This document shows, piece by piece, positions 25,701-34,927 of a DNA stretch of 64,000 nucleotides. The notes beneath the pieces are model-generated. The model saw only the letters and a list, made by a program, of their open reading frames with translations. It was not told the origin of the DNA and searched no databases. The stretch spans positions 80,526-144,525 of the forward strand of contig CAMNSU010000001.1 in the NCBI GenBank assembly GCA_946555455.1, given 5' to 3'. The position numbers and the translations under genes are program-made. Source of the stretch: an uncultured Clostridia bacterium. GTDB lineage: Bacteria > Bacillota > Clostridia > RUG12999. Every line of letters starts with the position of its first letter. The first letter of the stretch is position 1.

Positions 25701-27497
25701 GCCGACTGTTACATCAATGTTAGACAATCCGTCTGAATCCAGCGCAGTCGCGCCCGGGTCAGTGAACGTTTCGCCAATCTGCATTGACATCGCCGCGTCG
25801 CCGTTTAACGTGATGACCGGTTTTTCCACCGCATGGGTGTTGAATACTTCAATTTCTTGTAACTGATAAACGCCGCTCCAGCCAACATTAACTGTTTTTA
25901 CCATGAATCGAATATACCTTGCTTTCACCGGTGTGAAATGAATCGTTTTCAATGTCCAAATTTCTTCCGGCTCCGCCAAACTATCGCTTGTCGTCACATC
26001 TGTCCATTCCTTATTATCATTGCTATATTGCACACCGATTGCCCCGATTTTATGACTGCCATTCAAAAGTTGATGAACAATCATACAATTCATATATTGT
26101 TCGCTGCCTAAATCAATATTATATGTATAGGGAGTTGATTTATCAACCGATTTAAAAGTTGGATTACCCTGACCTGTCTCCCCTAATCCATACGCTTGGC
26201 GCGCTACCGTCGATTTATTTCCATCGGTCAAATGTGTTGAAGGATTGGTATCGCTGCTGGTTGTAAATGCTCCGTTACTATATGTAACGCTTTTCCCAAA
26301 CGCCATATTACCTATATGCGCGATATCAGAAGATACAACCGCCTCATATCCCGCGCCCAGAGTTGCCTGTGCTTTGATGTATTTATCTTTATCTGCATAT
26401 TTGATGGTATACGTTCTTCCTGTTGCACCCTCAATTGGCGCATAGCTTCCTGTTTCACTATCCGACGAAAGCCACTGAACGCTTGCACTGTCGTAGGCGT
26501 TGCCTGTGTAGCTAAGACTTAACACGCTTCCATAACTTGCGCCGTTCGTTGCCGCGAGATTCAACGCCTCTGCATAAACTGTTACCGTTCGGGTCGCAGT
26601 GAGATTCAGCGACGGAATACTATAAGTCAAGGTATAGTTTCCTGTCTTTTTGTTGTTGACATTTCCGCTAATCTCCACTTGGCTTGAAATATCGTTGCCG
26701 CTGCCGTCATCAGCAGTGACACCGGCTTCCACATATTCCTGTCCCAACGCCAGCCGCACAGTAGAATCGCCTTTCAAAGTCAAATCCGGCACCGGTACTT
26801 CTGATGCTTCATGATAAATTTCAAATTCATACCATTTTATTAACTGCCTTGTAGCAATATAGATATCTGATGTTACTCCTGTTAAGCAAAACCTCACATA
26901 GCGTGCTGTTTTTGGCGCAAAAGTAACTTCCAAATTCTGAACCTTTTTATCATCCCATGTTGAATCGTCAAGTTCACCCGTTTTTGCATTTTGCCAGTCC
27001 GAACTTGATACATCTTTCCAAGCATTTAAGCCAGCAGTTGTCCCAGGGGCTTCCACATCAGTATATTGTACTGCCCACGTTGTGATCTTTCTACCATTAT
27101 TCAATCGTACCATAACTTTACTGAATGCCTGTGCAGTTCCTAAATCTACAATAATACATTGCGTCTCGGTACTTCCCCATCCTTGAGACACCGTATTAAG
27201 ATCTCCATCAGTTAATTTTGTAGGGTCGTGTAAACCATCTCCCCGAGCATAACTTGTGTATGCCGCTTTACCCAGCGCCAAATTGACCGGCGCGTCATCG
27301 CCAACCGATATAGAAGGGAGAATTTCACCCCCCCCAGTTTCATTTTCTTCATTATCCACTGTTTCCGCTTCCGCAGGGAGAATCGATTCTTCCTGCACAC
27401 CGCCGGTTTCAGTTTCTTCCACCCAGTCTGCCAGCGTCGTAAACGTCATACCGGCAAGTACCGCTATACTCAAAACAAATGCCGTTAATCTACGCAT
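22713..27497 (-). CDS. Giant cell-surface protein: three discoidin (F5/8C) domains, Ig-like repeats, three SLH domains
   Basis: 1594 residues. Signal peptide; discoidin-like carbohydrate-binding domains near 55-225, 395-555 and 885-1020 (each opening with an ALGK/AFGK motif); seven Ig-like DUF5011-type repeats near 235-310, 560-785 and 1025-1255 (motif ITLKGDAEM...FTDPGATA...GxYTxTYNVTD); a degenerate Ig domain near 1260-1340; a Gly/Pro linker (about 1345-1405); and three SLH domains to the C-terminus (GFSDMNQAVWADLAV...). The SLH part anchors it to wall polymer, and the discoidin domains probably hold glycan. It contains no catalytic domain I recognise. ATG 27497 follows GGGAGA; it is the last gene of the operon with the SLH protein and PL8 lyase. 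Confidence 0.88.
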   Translation of the reverse strand: MRRLTAFVLSIAVLAGMTFTTLADWVEETETGGVQEESILPAEAETVDNEENETGGGEILPSISVGDDAPVNLALGKAAYTSYARGDGLHDPTKLTDGDLNTVSQGWGSTETQCIIVDLGTAQAFSKVMVRLNNGRKITTWAVQYTDVEAPGTTAGLNAWKDVSSSDWQNAKTGELDDSTWDDKKVQNLEVTFAPKTARYVRFCLTGVTSDIYIATRQLIKWYEFEIYHEASEVPVPDLTLKGDSTVRLALGQEYVEAGVTADDGSGNDISSQVEISGNVNNKKTGNYTLTYSIPSLNLTATRTVTVYAEALNLAATNGASYGSVLSLSYTGNAYDSASVQWLSSDSETGSYAPIEGATGRTYTIKYADKDKYIKAQATLGAGYEAVVSSDIAHIGNMAFGKSVTYSNGAFTTSSDTNPSTHLTDGNKSTVARQAYGLGETGQGNPTFKSVDKSTPYTYNIDLGSEQYMNCMIVHQLLNGSHKIGAIGVQYSNDNKEWTDVTTSDSLAEPEEIWTLKTIHFTPVKARYIRFMVKTVNVGWSGVYQLQEIEVFNTHAVEKPVITLNGDAAMSMQIGETFTDPGATALDSDGLSNIDVTVGGDTVNTAVPGRYTLTYNVTGSNGVAAEEKTRVVTVVAADPPVITLKGNAEMTVYQNRTFTDPGATAVDLNGADISANIVTTGTVDTTKLGDYTVEYNVTDSRGVAAAAVVRTVHVVEAKPVITLKGDAEMTVLQGRKFTDPGATAMDVDGNSLTSAIAVTGADKVDTAKAGRYIITYNVTDAAGTAADPVTRTVTVVSTAISLHYTSAMPGGVLSTSYTWDGYDKANGAAYQWVRASSAEGSYEPIDGATDETYTLSGADVGKYIKLTITPEDAPAATTPTHVSAGNVAFGKSITAVNGHASHPASNLNDGNMDTYVRAQYGSTNDAKFTIDLGSEQPISLAHLYSRDLSAKKIQHFTLDYTTSASGDDDWHVLVDVNVDTTATSSLDNVVWNFDRVTARRVRINIDKCDTVYSGTFYLEELEFYNAANGTPTLTLNGDSRMSIEVGTPFADPGVTAVDEAGVDLSAAVVVSGDTVNTSKLGTYILNYDVTDAWGNKAKTVTRTVVVREKDTQPPVITLKGAPTVRISQNGKWEDPGVIVTDNADTEIPVTVGGDTVDTKTLGEYTITYDATDSSGNVAKQVIRKVIVVAAGEDVEPPVVTLKGAAEVEVWQGYDYTEQGATARDGSTDVTSSIKIEGTVDTKTLGTYVLTYSVSDAAGNIGVATRIVKVVEEPAIERDTRELKIEGASDLQAIVKDLILRIRGTYGSTIKWESSNENVIRPDGTVIRPSSDTTVVLTATITNGEETRIKTFEPVKVLKSTGNAGMGGGAGGGGSAGGGRPGGSNTVIGSGGALNPLPPTTPSTPQQPNNGTLSGFSDMNQAVWADLAVSELSKRGILNGVGDGTFQPQRAVTREEFVKIVVEAFGFGTGTGAANFSDVSALEWYYPYVASATQLGIVGGTGGGAFGTGRAITREEMAAIICRAAEAKGLELKANKEKQDFTDNNTISDWALDNVYTLQQAGVISGMGDGSFAPAQQCTRAEAAKVVYELTKYMW

Positions 27498-27514
27498 GTT
27501 TCCGTTCTCCCTTC

Positions 27515-30226
27515 TTATTTCCATTTAAAAATAATCGCTTCTTTGGGATTGTCATAATACAGTTTCAGGAACATCATGGAAGCGTTTTCCGGATCCATTT
27601 CATAAGAGAAGATATCCGCCGTACTGCCCAGACGTACTTCTTCTTCTTTCATGTCCACCAGATAGATTCTGGAAAAACTGTTAATCATATAGGGTTCCAA
27701 ATCAGAAAGTTTCGCATTGTCCTTTTTGCTTAAATCCGTCAGCATGGTGACGACATTGGGGAATTTTTCATAGACCATGCCATAGCAGGCTTCGTAAGCG
27801 CTTGCCGCGCCCTCTAAGAACGGCTGCTTATCTTCCGTTGGCTGGAACAATATTTTCATCGCGTCAATTCTGCCCAGCGAATCGCTGTTATAGACAATCA
27901 CATCACCGAATTTCAGTTCCGGAATGATTTTGTCCGGCACGAAGGTATAACTGGTTTCTTTTCCGCCGTTGACCAGATAGACTTTTGTTGCCGTTTCATT
28001 ATCTTCTCCTGCCGTTTTTGTCACTTTCTGCACAATCCCAACGGTGTTGAGCGTATTAACATTGGTGGAAAGTTCGTTGCTGCTGCCGCCGCCGCTTGAT
28101 TTGAAGTTGCAGACAACCGAAACCTGTCCGTTGATTCTGTCATATGCTGCAACGTCGAAAAATTGGTCGTGCGTGAAATCGTTCACCGCGGTATAACTCT
28201 TTTCGTCTGCGTTTTCCTCCATCGGAATGTTGAACATGACGGTGGAGGCGCTGTAGTTAAAGTTATTGATTGCTGTTTTGCCCGAGAATTTATATCCGGA
28301 TTTATAGCGTTTGTTTGCCGCCGGATAGTCAATGGTCAGTCCCAAACCTCTTTCCGCCGGATTGTCTATCACGGTATCCACTTCCGTCACCAAACCAGCT
28401 TCATTGGTTTTATAGACAATGACATAGTTTTGCTTGGTATATGCCGCCGTAATGGTCGCTTCCGTGCCGCTGTAGCTGCCTGCCGGACGCGCGTTTTCCA
28501 GTTTGTTGAACTGGGCGTTCAGCGCCGTTCCGTTTTGTCCGCTCACGCCGTCTATAGTCAGTTTTTCCGCCGCGTCCAGCGTGACAATTTCATTTGATTT
28601 CGTCAGCACTTTCATTTGGCATTTGGTGGACAATCCACTGCCCATGCCCCATTTAATGAGGTATCCGTAGTTTCCGCCGGTACCGGATTTGCCGCCCGCG
28701 TCAATTGCCGCTATTTTACCATCCGCGTCCAGATAGAAACTGCCGCTGTCGCCCAGCGATACCTGATATTTGGCTTCGCCGGTCTGTTCCAAAAACGTTT
28801 TTAGGCTTTCCGCCAGTTCCAGTTCCTGTTCGTCCACCGTGATGGTATCGTCGCCAATTGCTTTGACGGTTCCGTTGACGCGGCTGCTTGTCACTTCAAT
28901 TTCCACTGTGGTTTTTTCCCTATCCTCTTTGACTGCCAACACATCCCATGCTTTGAGTTCGTCAAAGGTAATCTCTCTTCCCGCTTTTAAAATGCGGACT
29001 TCTGCGCTGTCGTCAATTTTTAGCGTCGCACGTTTATAATAATCCGAAACAGTACGTTCCGTACTATTGGCAGATTCCACAACAATGGTGAGAATGTTAT
29101 TAATTTTCACCAAGTCGTATCTGCCGCTGCCGTCCGTATCTACCAGCGTTACGCTGCCCATCGCCGGCTGCATATCACTGTCTTGCAGCATATGCGCTTT
29201 GCCGAAATAGACGCCGTTATAAATCACGTTTGCATTTTCTTCAATCGCCGCGCTCTCACTGCGCGCTGCGCCGCTGTCGCTATAGGTATAATAATACAAG
29301 GTTTTGGGTGTTGTATCCGATTTGATGTCCTCCGCGTTCACGGTAATCACTCTGCCCTCCGGCATGTTGTCCCGCAGCAGCAGGATAGTCGGATAATCTT
29401 CGCTCGGGTCTGCGATATCTACATAATAGATGACCTGATGACCCAGCAAATTTTCCACCGTTGCACGGTTTATGGATACCGTATAGGTGGCGGAATTGAT
29501 TTCCATTTGGTTATTCTGCAAATTGCTGGGGCCGTTATAGGTCGTATATGGCGTCGCGGTAACAACGCCTTTATATTTCCCCACTTTCAGGTATTCGCTC
29601 ATGACTGTTTGTCCTTTTTGGCTTTCAAAACGCACTTCACTGCCAAATCCGGTTTGTTTGAGCACATCTACGTCCAATGCATTTTCTATCATTTTATAGA
29701 GCACATCACGGCGCGCTGCCATGGCATAGTTGGGGCTGCCTGTCGCGCGCATGATGCCAAGCTGGTTTGCCATTGCCATGTAGCTGGACTGCGTTCTGTC
29801 GGAAAGTTTCCGGTGATATCCTGTGACGTTTACCAAAATTTTTGCCGCTTCCTGATAGGAAATTTTGTTGTCCGGATAAAACAGGGTATTTCCATTACCG
29901 TCTATCAATCCAAGCTGCCGTGCCTGTTCCACTACACCCGCATAGGGATGTGCGTCCGGCACGTCTGCGAATCCGCTTTTTCCTGTGCCGCCTGCTGAAA
30001 CATTCATGCCCATCGCACGAACTGCCCATGCTGTAAATTCAGCGCGGCTGACTGCGTCTCCCGCTTCGCCCGCGGCGCTGGCTTCCAGAACACCCACGCG
30101 CTGCAACACTTCCATCGTTTTTTCATACGCTTCTGTTCCGATATCTGCCGCCGCCGGCACACAAAACAGGGTACACAGCAGGGTGCAGATGAGACAGAAA
30201 ATGGCTACTTTGCTTTTTTTCATCAT
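27515..30226 (-). CDS. SLH-domain surface protein
   Basis: 903 residues. Signal peptide ending in FCVPAAA, then three SLH-like domains (about 28-200; the second reads GFADVPDAHPYAGVVEQARQ and ends ISYQEAAKILVNVTGY). The remaining 700 residues are beta-rich, with short repeats such as GTVKAIGDDTITVDEQEL that resemble GKITEISDSDKEITVDGKSY in the S-layer protein at 40043, so the two are related. Probably a minor S-layer component or an anchor. It starts 13 bases after the PL8 lyase stop and ends 17 bases before the discoidin gene. GGGAGAG precedes ATG 30226 (ATG 30223 is the alternative). Confidence 0.86.
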   Translation of the reverse strand: MMKKSKVAIFCLICTLLCTLFCVPAAADIGTEAYEKTMEVLQRVGVLEASAAGEAGDAVSRAEFTAWAVRAMGMNVSAGGTGKSGFADVPDAHPYAGVVEQARQLGLIDGNGNTLFYPDNKISYQEAAKILVNVTGYHRKLSDRTQSSYMAMANQLGIMRATGSPNYAMAARRDVLYKMIENALDVDVLKQTGFGSEVRFESQKGQTVMSEYLKVGKYKGVVTATPYTTYNGPSNLQNNQMEINSATYTVSINRATVENLLGHQVIYYVDIADPSEDYPTILLLRDNMPEGRVITVNAEDIKSDTTPKTLYYYTYSDSGAARSESAAIEENANVIYNGVYFGKAHMLQDSDMQPAMGSVTLVDTDGSGRYDLVKINNILTIVVESANSTERTVSDYYKRATLKIDDSAEVRILKAGREITFDELKAWDVLAVKEDREKTTVEIEVTSSRVNGTVKAIGDDTITVDEQELELAESLKTFLEQTGEAKYQVSLGDSGSFYLDADGKIAAIDAGGKSGTGGNYGYLIKWGMGSGLSTKCQMKVLTKSNEIVTLDAAEKLTIDGVSGQNGTALNAQFNKLENARPAGSYSGTEATITAAYTKQNYVIVYKTNEAGLVTEVDTVIDNPAERGLGLTIDYPAANKRYKSGYKFSGKTAINNFNYSASTVMFNIPMEENADEKSYTAVNDFTHDQFFDVAAYDRINGQVSVVCNFKSSGGGSSNELSTNVNTLNTVGIVQKVTKTAGEDNETATKVYLVNGGKETSYTFVPDKIIPELKFGDVIVYNSDSLGRIDAMKILFQPTEDKQPFLEGAASAYEACYGMVYEKFPNVVTMLTDLSKKDNAKLSDLEPYMINSFSRIYLVDMKEEEVRLGSTADIFSYEMDPENASMMFLKLYYDNPKEAIIFKWK

Positions 30227-30239
30227 TTCTCTCCCTTTC

Positions 30240-33101
30240 TTATCCTAAAATTTGCCCAATCAGGCTATCAATAATATGTTCTTCCGTTGCGGCATTAAAC
30301 AATTTTTCACTGTCGCCGACAACAATCAATCCTTTACTGTGCCAATAAACCTTTTTACCGAGCGTTTCGCTCACCAGACGTACCGGAACGAGAATCCGGT
30401 CGCCCTGCATAATGCTTTTTCCTTCCGTCAAAGCGCCGCCGACTGCAATGGTTTGACGGAGCGTATCAACGGTGATTTCTGTGTTGCCGGAGGTAACGGT
30501 TGCCGTCTGGGTACCATTATCCCATGCGACCTCTGCGCCAAGGCTTTCCGCCAAGAACCGCAGCGGCACATAAACGCGGTTATCCTGCTGGCAGGGAACC
30601 ACGCTGCTGTCTGCACTGTCAATCACTTTTTTTTCACCGTCAACAATTGCATTTGCACAGCCTTCCAGCAGTGCAATGCCGGAAACGGTGCGAGAATCAA
30701 ACACTTCGCCGCCGCTCGGGTCGCTCGCCCGTTTTTCCAGTTTCACATTGAAACTCTTGCCGCGCGCATTATAGACGTCTGCGCTGATTTGCAGCGTTCC
30801 GCCGCTCTGTTTCACGCTTACGCCGTTATCGGCGGATACCACGCGGTATCCTTCGTCCGGCATGGACAAATCAATTGCCGCCGTCTGTTTCTGCGTCGGG
30901 TCACATATACTGATTTCCAGTTCTGTATCCGTGCGTTTCAGCATCACCGTTGCCGCGGTATTACAAGTTACATCATCCACGGTTTTGGTTCTTTCTTCCC
31001 AGAAATTGATGCCTGTGATATGTAAATTCTCGTCTGTGACTGCCTGTGCTTCAGCGGAATTTTCCAGAATGGTGATACCAGAATTTGCCGCGTATGCTTT
31101 GGTTTCCTCTGCTGTTTTGCCCGGCAGCAGAACATAAGAATAGGTTTCGCCTTTTGGCGCCATGCCATGGTCTAACCACATGGTGAAATAGTTATTCGTA
31201 AAAATTTTGCTTGCTACGGTCGGATTGCCGTCCTGAATATCGTTCTCACGGCTCTCTCGGAGCGCGCCGACATACGTTGCTGTCGGGAAATAGTATCCAA
31301 TGTCCGCCCCTTCCACATTTCCTTCCAAATGCACCCAAGAGACATTCGGGAAAGAGGTCTCCTCTTGATATCCGGTCAACAGTTCCGCGCCGTCAATCAA
31401 AATGGTGTTGTCATTCGATTCCGTCAGTTTCCGGTTTTCCACAATCGTTTCCACCGCTGCGCCGTCGCCGGCGCCGGCGTTGATATCCGCGCCTAGGCAC
31501 ACGATTTCATCATCAAACATGAACCATGATTTTTTCGCGGTCATGGTGTTGTCATAGCCTTCCACTTCCATACCGCTGACGCTGTACATACCGTCCAGTC
31601 CCGTGCTGCCCGCCCAGTCCTTCGTGCTGAGTCCCGCCGTACCCGTGCCGCTCACGTCCGCACGTTTCTTTTTGCTGACTGTCGTGCCCGGATAGCGGTA
31701 GGGGTCTATGGTCACAAAATAGTCCGCGCCATAATGCGTTTGGTCGTCATTATAGAGATACAAAGTACCTTCGCCCTGATACCAGCCTTTGAGGTTTTCG
31801 TTGTTAATGGACTCAAAACGCGCAACACGCGAGGAATTCATCGCAAGTCCCACTGCCCAGCCCGGGCGGAAATTGGTGACGCGGTCCATGCTGTTATAAA
31901 TCACGTTGTAGTTCGGTTCCGGAATGGGTTCAATATTGGGGTCGTCCAGAATTGCTTTCATTTTCGACCGGTTCCCGATATTGGTCGTTGACGCCATATA
32001 GTCCAGCGCTGTGTTGTTTTGCACGTGATATTTCAAGAAGGATTTAAAATGATTGGCGTGTTCCTCCGGCGCAAATTGGCTAATACGCAAAATACTGTTG
32101 AGCACCGACTGCGCGTTTCCCTGTCCGCTCGCATTACGGGAAACCGCTCTGCCGCGCACCATGTCAAACGCCGCGCCTTTATAAATCAACGGTTCATAGG
32201 ATTTATATACCGCCGTATACAAATTTTCTACCAGCGGATTGTCTACCACATTAAACACCGTTCCGCCGGCAAAACTCAAGTTCAGGCTGATGGTGTTCAT
32301 CAGCGCGTCGCCGTAACTATAGGTATAGGCAACGGTACCATGCTGAATAAAGGAACCGTCGTCATAGAATCCGTCGTCTTTCGTCACATATTCCAGCACC
32401 TCCAGCGTTGCCGCCAATGCGTCCTTCAGCCGCGCTTCATCTTCTTTCAAGGCGCTTTCAATGATAATGGAATAGCACACGTCCGTGCGGTTCGCGCCCG
32501 TACTGACGGAACCGCCGTTATTGTAGTTGTTCATGCGCGTATCCGGACAGAAATGCCGCACACCGCGCAGATACCGTTCCACCTGCGCAGAGGTCAGATG
32601 GTCAAACATCACTGCCACAAGCTGCGCTGATTTTCGCGCATATCCGATTTCCCAACTCCACCAGTTGCCGATTTCCGCCGTGGTTTCATTATATTGATTC
32701 AAATAGACAAATTCCATACCGCTGATGATATCGCCAAACAGCGAAGCATTGCCTTTCAGTTCCGAACCGTCCATAACATAAGCCTTTGCCATGGTCGTCA
32801 GCCGGTCAAAGTTTGTCCCCACATCTTCATTGTCATCCCAAAGCTTTTGACTTGCCGCCGACTTATTCATAGTAGCAGACAATTCCTGCGTCTGTTTCAC
32901 AAAATTTGCAACACGTTTGTCATACATTTGCTTGTTTTCCTCTGACGCGTTTGCATATTCCATATCCAACACATATTCTTTGATGTTGGCGCGCACTTTA
33001 GCAAACTCCGCTTTTAGATTTCCCTCCGCAGCGGCTGCCGTGAATCCAAAACAACCAATCAAAAGCACTGCGGCACATAGAATCGCTATTCGTTTTCTCA
33101 T
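30240..33101 (-). CDS. Secreted polysaccharide lyase family 8 with C-terminal copper-amine-oxidase-like domain
   Basis: 953 residues with signal peptide (cut after TAAAA). Catalytic barrel with NWWSWEIGYARK (about 147) and the PL8 residues Asn204 (STGANRTD), His254 (GSFIQHGTVAY), Tyr263 (SYG, nine after the His) and Arg near 316-322 (VRGRAVSR). These match the hyaluronate/chondroitin lyase subgroup better than the first lyase does. The C-terminus (about 815-925) has two copper amine oxidase N-terminal-like repeats (RVYVPLRFLAESLGAEVAW, RILVPVRLVSETLG), as in the CAP protein at 7375; these may bind the cell surface. First gene of the operon with the two SLH proteins, with its own promoter. Confidence 0.9.
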   Translation of the reverse strand: MRKRIAILCAAVLLIGCFGFTAAAAEGNLKAEFAKVRANIKEYVLDMEYANASEENKQMYDKRVANFVKQTQELSATMNKSAASQKLWDDNEDVGTNFDRLTTMAKAYVMDGSELKGNASLFGDIISGMEFVYLNQYNETTAEIGNWWSWEIGYARKSAQLVAVMFDHLTSAQVERYLRGVRHFCPDTRMNNYNNGGSVSTGANRTDVCYSIIIESALKEDEARLKDALAATLEVLEYVTKDDGFYDDGSFIQHGTVAYTYSYGDALMNTISLNLSFAGGTVFNVVDNPLVENLYTAVYKSYEPLIYKGAAFDMVRGRAVSRNASGQGNAQSVLNSILRISQFAPEEHANHFKSFLKYHVQNNTALDYMASTTNIGNRSKMKAILDDPNIEPIPEPNYNVIYNSMDRVTNFRPGWAVGLAMNSSRVARFESINNENLKGWYQGEGTLYLYNDDQTHYGADYFVTIDPYRYPGTTVSKKKRADVSGTGTAGLSTKDWAGSTGLDGMYSVSGMEVEGYDNTMTAKKSWFMFDDEIVCLGADINAGAGDGAAVETIVENRKLTESNDNTILIDGAELLTGYQEETSFPNVSWVHLEGNVEGADIGYYFPTATYVGALRESRENDIQDGNPTVASKIFTNNYFTMWLDHGMAPKGETYSYVLLPGKTAEETKAYAANSGITILENSAEAQAVTDENLHITGINFWEERTKTVDDVTCNTAATVMLKRTDTELEISICDPTQKQTAAIDLSMPDEGYRVVSADNGVSVKQSGGTLQISADVYNARGKSFNVKLEKRASDPSGGEVFDSRTVSGIALLEGCANAIVDGEKKVIDSADSSVVPCQQDNRVYVPLRFLAESLGAEVAWDNGTQTATVTSGNTEITVDTLRQTIAVGGALTEGKSIMQGDRILVPVRLVSETLGKKVYWHSKGLIVVGDSEKLFNAATEEHIIDSLIGQILG

Positions 33102-33180
33102 TGCTGTTTCCGTCCTTTCCTTTTTTCAAATTTCCCAACCATACCATCCACGAACAAAGATAAATACAGTTTTTAATATC

Positions 33181-33201
33181 AAACGCTTTGGGAAAGCGTT
33201 T
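33181..33201. promoter_or_regulatory. Candidate LacI-type operator in the lyase leader
   Basis: AAACGCTTT-GGG-AAAGCGTTT is a perfect 9-bp inverted repeat about 25 bases downstream of the -10 element. The AAnCGnTT half-site pattern is that of LacI/GalR-family operators. It could equally act as an RNA hairpin. No LacI-family gene is in the window. Confidence 0.5.
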
Positions 33202-33225
33202 CTCTGCTTTTACCACTCTAGCCTT

Positions 33226-33254
33226 ATTGTAAAAAAATTTCTTCTGCTTTGCAA
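33226..33254 (-). promoter_or_regulatory. Promoter of the PL8-SLH operon
   Basis: Minus-strand TTGCAA (33254-33249), 17-base spacer, TACAAT (33231-33226). Leader of about 118 nt to the ATG at 33101. Confidence 0.7.
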
Positions 33255-33320
33255 GAAACAAAAAGTGAAAAAACATGCAAAACTAATTTTCTCGCCATTT
33301 TCTTATATTTTGTATCACCG

Positions 33321-34901
33321 TCACCGTTTTTGATACCGCTGGTATTGTATCTGCCGAATCTCCAGCGCCCTCTCTATTCCGCGCTCCCGCAGTCCTTGCT
33401 GAAACAGTTCAAAACTCTCCAGCGGCTCCACACCCATGATATATTTCATTGTCATTTCTTTTCGGTAACGCCGCAGTTCATCGTCAATGGTACCGATTTC
33501 ATAGCTTTCGCTTGCTGTCGCGCAGATATGTGGCACCATATGCTGCTGCGCCTGGTTCGCCGCCCATACCCGAACCGCCTCTTGCTGACAGGGCAACGTA
33601 TAGAACATATCGGCATGTTCTTTTTCCTGCACAAACGGACCGCTATAAGACGACCGTGCATAAAACGCCAATGCTTTTCCTGCACTGAATCCATCAGGAT
33701 TATTTAATATTTTATCCGTATAAACCCTCTTGCCGTCCTTTATGACAAAACTTTCATGTTCAATGCCAAAATTGTTCAATATTTTTCCCTGTTCGCTATA
33801 ACCATAATCCAAAAATCGTGTGGCAAGCCGCGGTGATTTACAGGACGTTGTGATTGCGGCGCTGCTTTGGGACGTATAAATAGAATCCCTGTCTCCAAAT
33901 TCCGGTATTTCCCCTTTTTCCTCTGCCGGAAACGGCGCTGCCACCAATAGAAAGGCAGGTTCCGTTTTTTGCATATCCCTGATATAACTCTCCATTGTGC
34001 TCGACAACCAGCCATAGGTTGCTCCGCCGCTGCCGCTATAGATAGCCGCCCGCATTTCCGTTTCCGAGGTTGTCGCAATATTTTTGTCTATCAGCCCTTC
34101 TTCGTACCACTGCCGCATCATTCGTAAATAGTCCAGATATTCCGGCTGCATGGGACCATACCTAATTTGTCCATCTTCCAGATAATATTCCGGTTGTGTG
34201 CCGAATCCTCCTGTGAACACCTCTATATTGCTGGCGGCATATGGAATTTTGGCTCCCTTTTCATCTCGAAATGCACGCAGCACCTGTGTCCATTCCTCTA
34301 CGGTCTCCGGTACAAGCAGCCCTAATTCGGCAAGCCAATCGCTGCGCAGCATCAGCCCTTTTGAAACACACAGGCTCTCGTCGCCGCGAATGAACGGAAA
34401 CACATAATAATGTCCTTCGTCCGTCTTTACCATTTTATCCACTTCCGGATGCTGCTCCAGATAGGATTTCAAATTAGGCGCTTCCTGCGCAATTAAATCA
34501 TTCAGCGGCTGAATATATCCGCCGGAAATGGCGCTTTCCGGCCCGCCCAGCGTGTTATACCAATCATATTGTATGATATCGGGCAGATTCCCTGACGCCA
34601 ACAGCAAATTGAGTTCTTCTTTCTCCATCAATTGTGTTGGATGCAGAAATTCAATTTCTACGCCGGTCTCCTCCTGCAGTTTTTTCGCAAACGGCGTAGT
34701 CCCAAGTGAATCTGTGCTTTCACGCAAATTTCCACTCAATCCGGACCAATAGGTCAATTTTATGTCGCTTTTCACAGGATAGCCTTCAAAAGAAAATTCC
34801 TGCGTCGTTTCTGTTTTTTGTTTGCAACCGGTATTTGCTGCTGTCAAAACCACCATGAGCAGACCGGCTGTGATATATGTAAAAGTTTTTCGTTTTTTCA
34901 C
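33321..34901 (-). CDS. Extracellular solute-binding lipoprotein (ABC sugar uptake family 1)
   Basis: 526 residues. Lipoprotein signal with Cys in ANTGCKQK (about residue 26), then the family 1 binding-protein fold (KLTYWSGLSG at the start of the mature protein, LLLASGNLPDIIQYDW, and EEWTQVLRAFRDEKG). Such proteins deliver oligosaccharides to a two-permease ABC importer, but no permease or ATPase gene is adjacent. The neighbours (PL8 lyase downstream, AraC sensor upstream) suggest a sugar released by the lyase. GTG start with GGAGGAGG upstream; promoter at 34928-34957. Confidence 0.87.
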   Translation of the reverse strand: MKKRKTFTYITAGLLMVVLTAANTGCKQKTETTQEFSFEGYPVKSDIKLTYWSGLSGNLRESTDSLGTTPFAKKLQEETGVEIEFLHPTQLMEKEELNLLLASGNLPDIIQYDWYNTLGGPESAISGGYIQPLNDLIAQEAPNLKSYLEQHPEVDKMVKTDEGHYYVFPFIRGDESLCVSKGLMLRSDWLAELGLLVPETVEEWTQVLRAFRDEKGAKIPYAASNIEVFTGGFGTQPEYYLEDGQIRYGPMQPEYLDYLRMMRQWYEEGLIDKNIATTSETEMRAAIYSGSGGATYGWLSSTMESYIRDMQKTEPAFLLVAAPFPAEEKGEIPEFGDRDSIYTSQSSAAITTSCKSPRLATRFLDYGYSEQGKILNNFGIEHESFVIKDGKRVYTDKILNNPDGFSAGKALAFYARSSYSGPFVQEKEHADMFYTLPCQQEAVRVWAANQAQQHMVPHICATASESYEIGTIDDELRRYRKEMTMKYIMGVEPLESFELFQQGLRERGIERALEIRQIQYQRYQKR

Positions 34902-34927
34902 CGCGCCTCCTCCTTTTATACAATTTT

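Noticed and set aside
30240-33101. Heparinase II/III assignment for the second lyase
   Set aside because: The TGANR, QHG...SYG and RGRAVSR motifs with PL8 spacing are present, and no heparinase II/III signature is seen.
33181-33201. CcpA cre site reading of the lyase leader palindrome
   Set aside because: The match to the cre consensus fails at several fixed positions, whereas the two 9-bp arms fit a general LacI-type palindrome or hairpin better.
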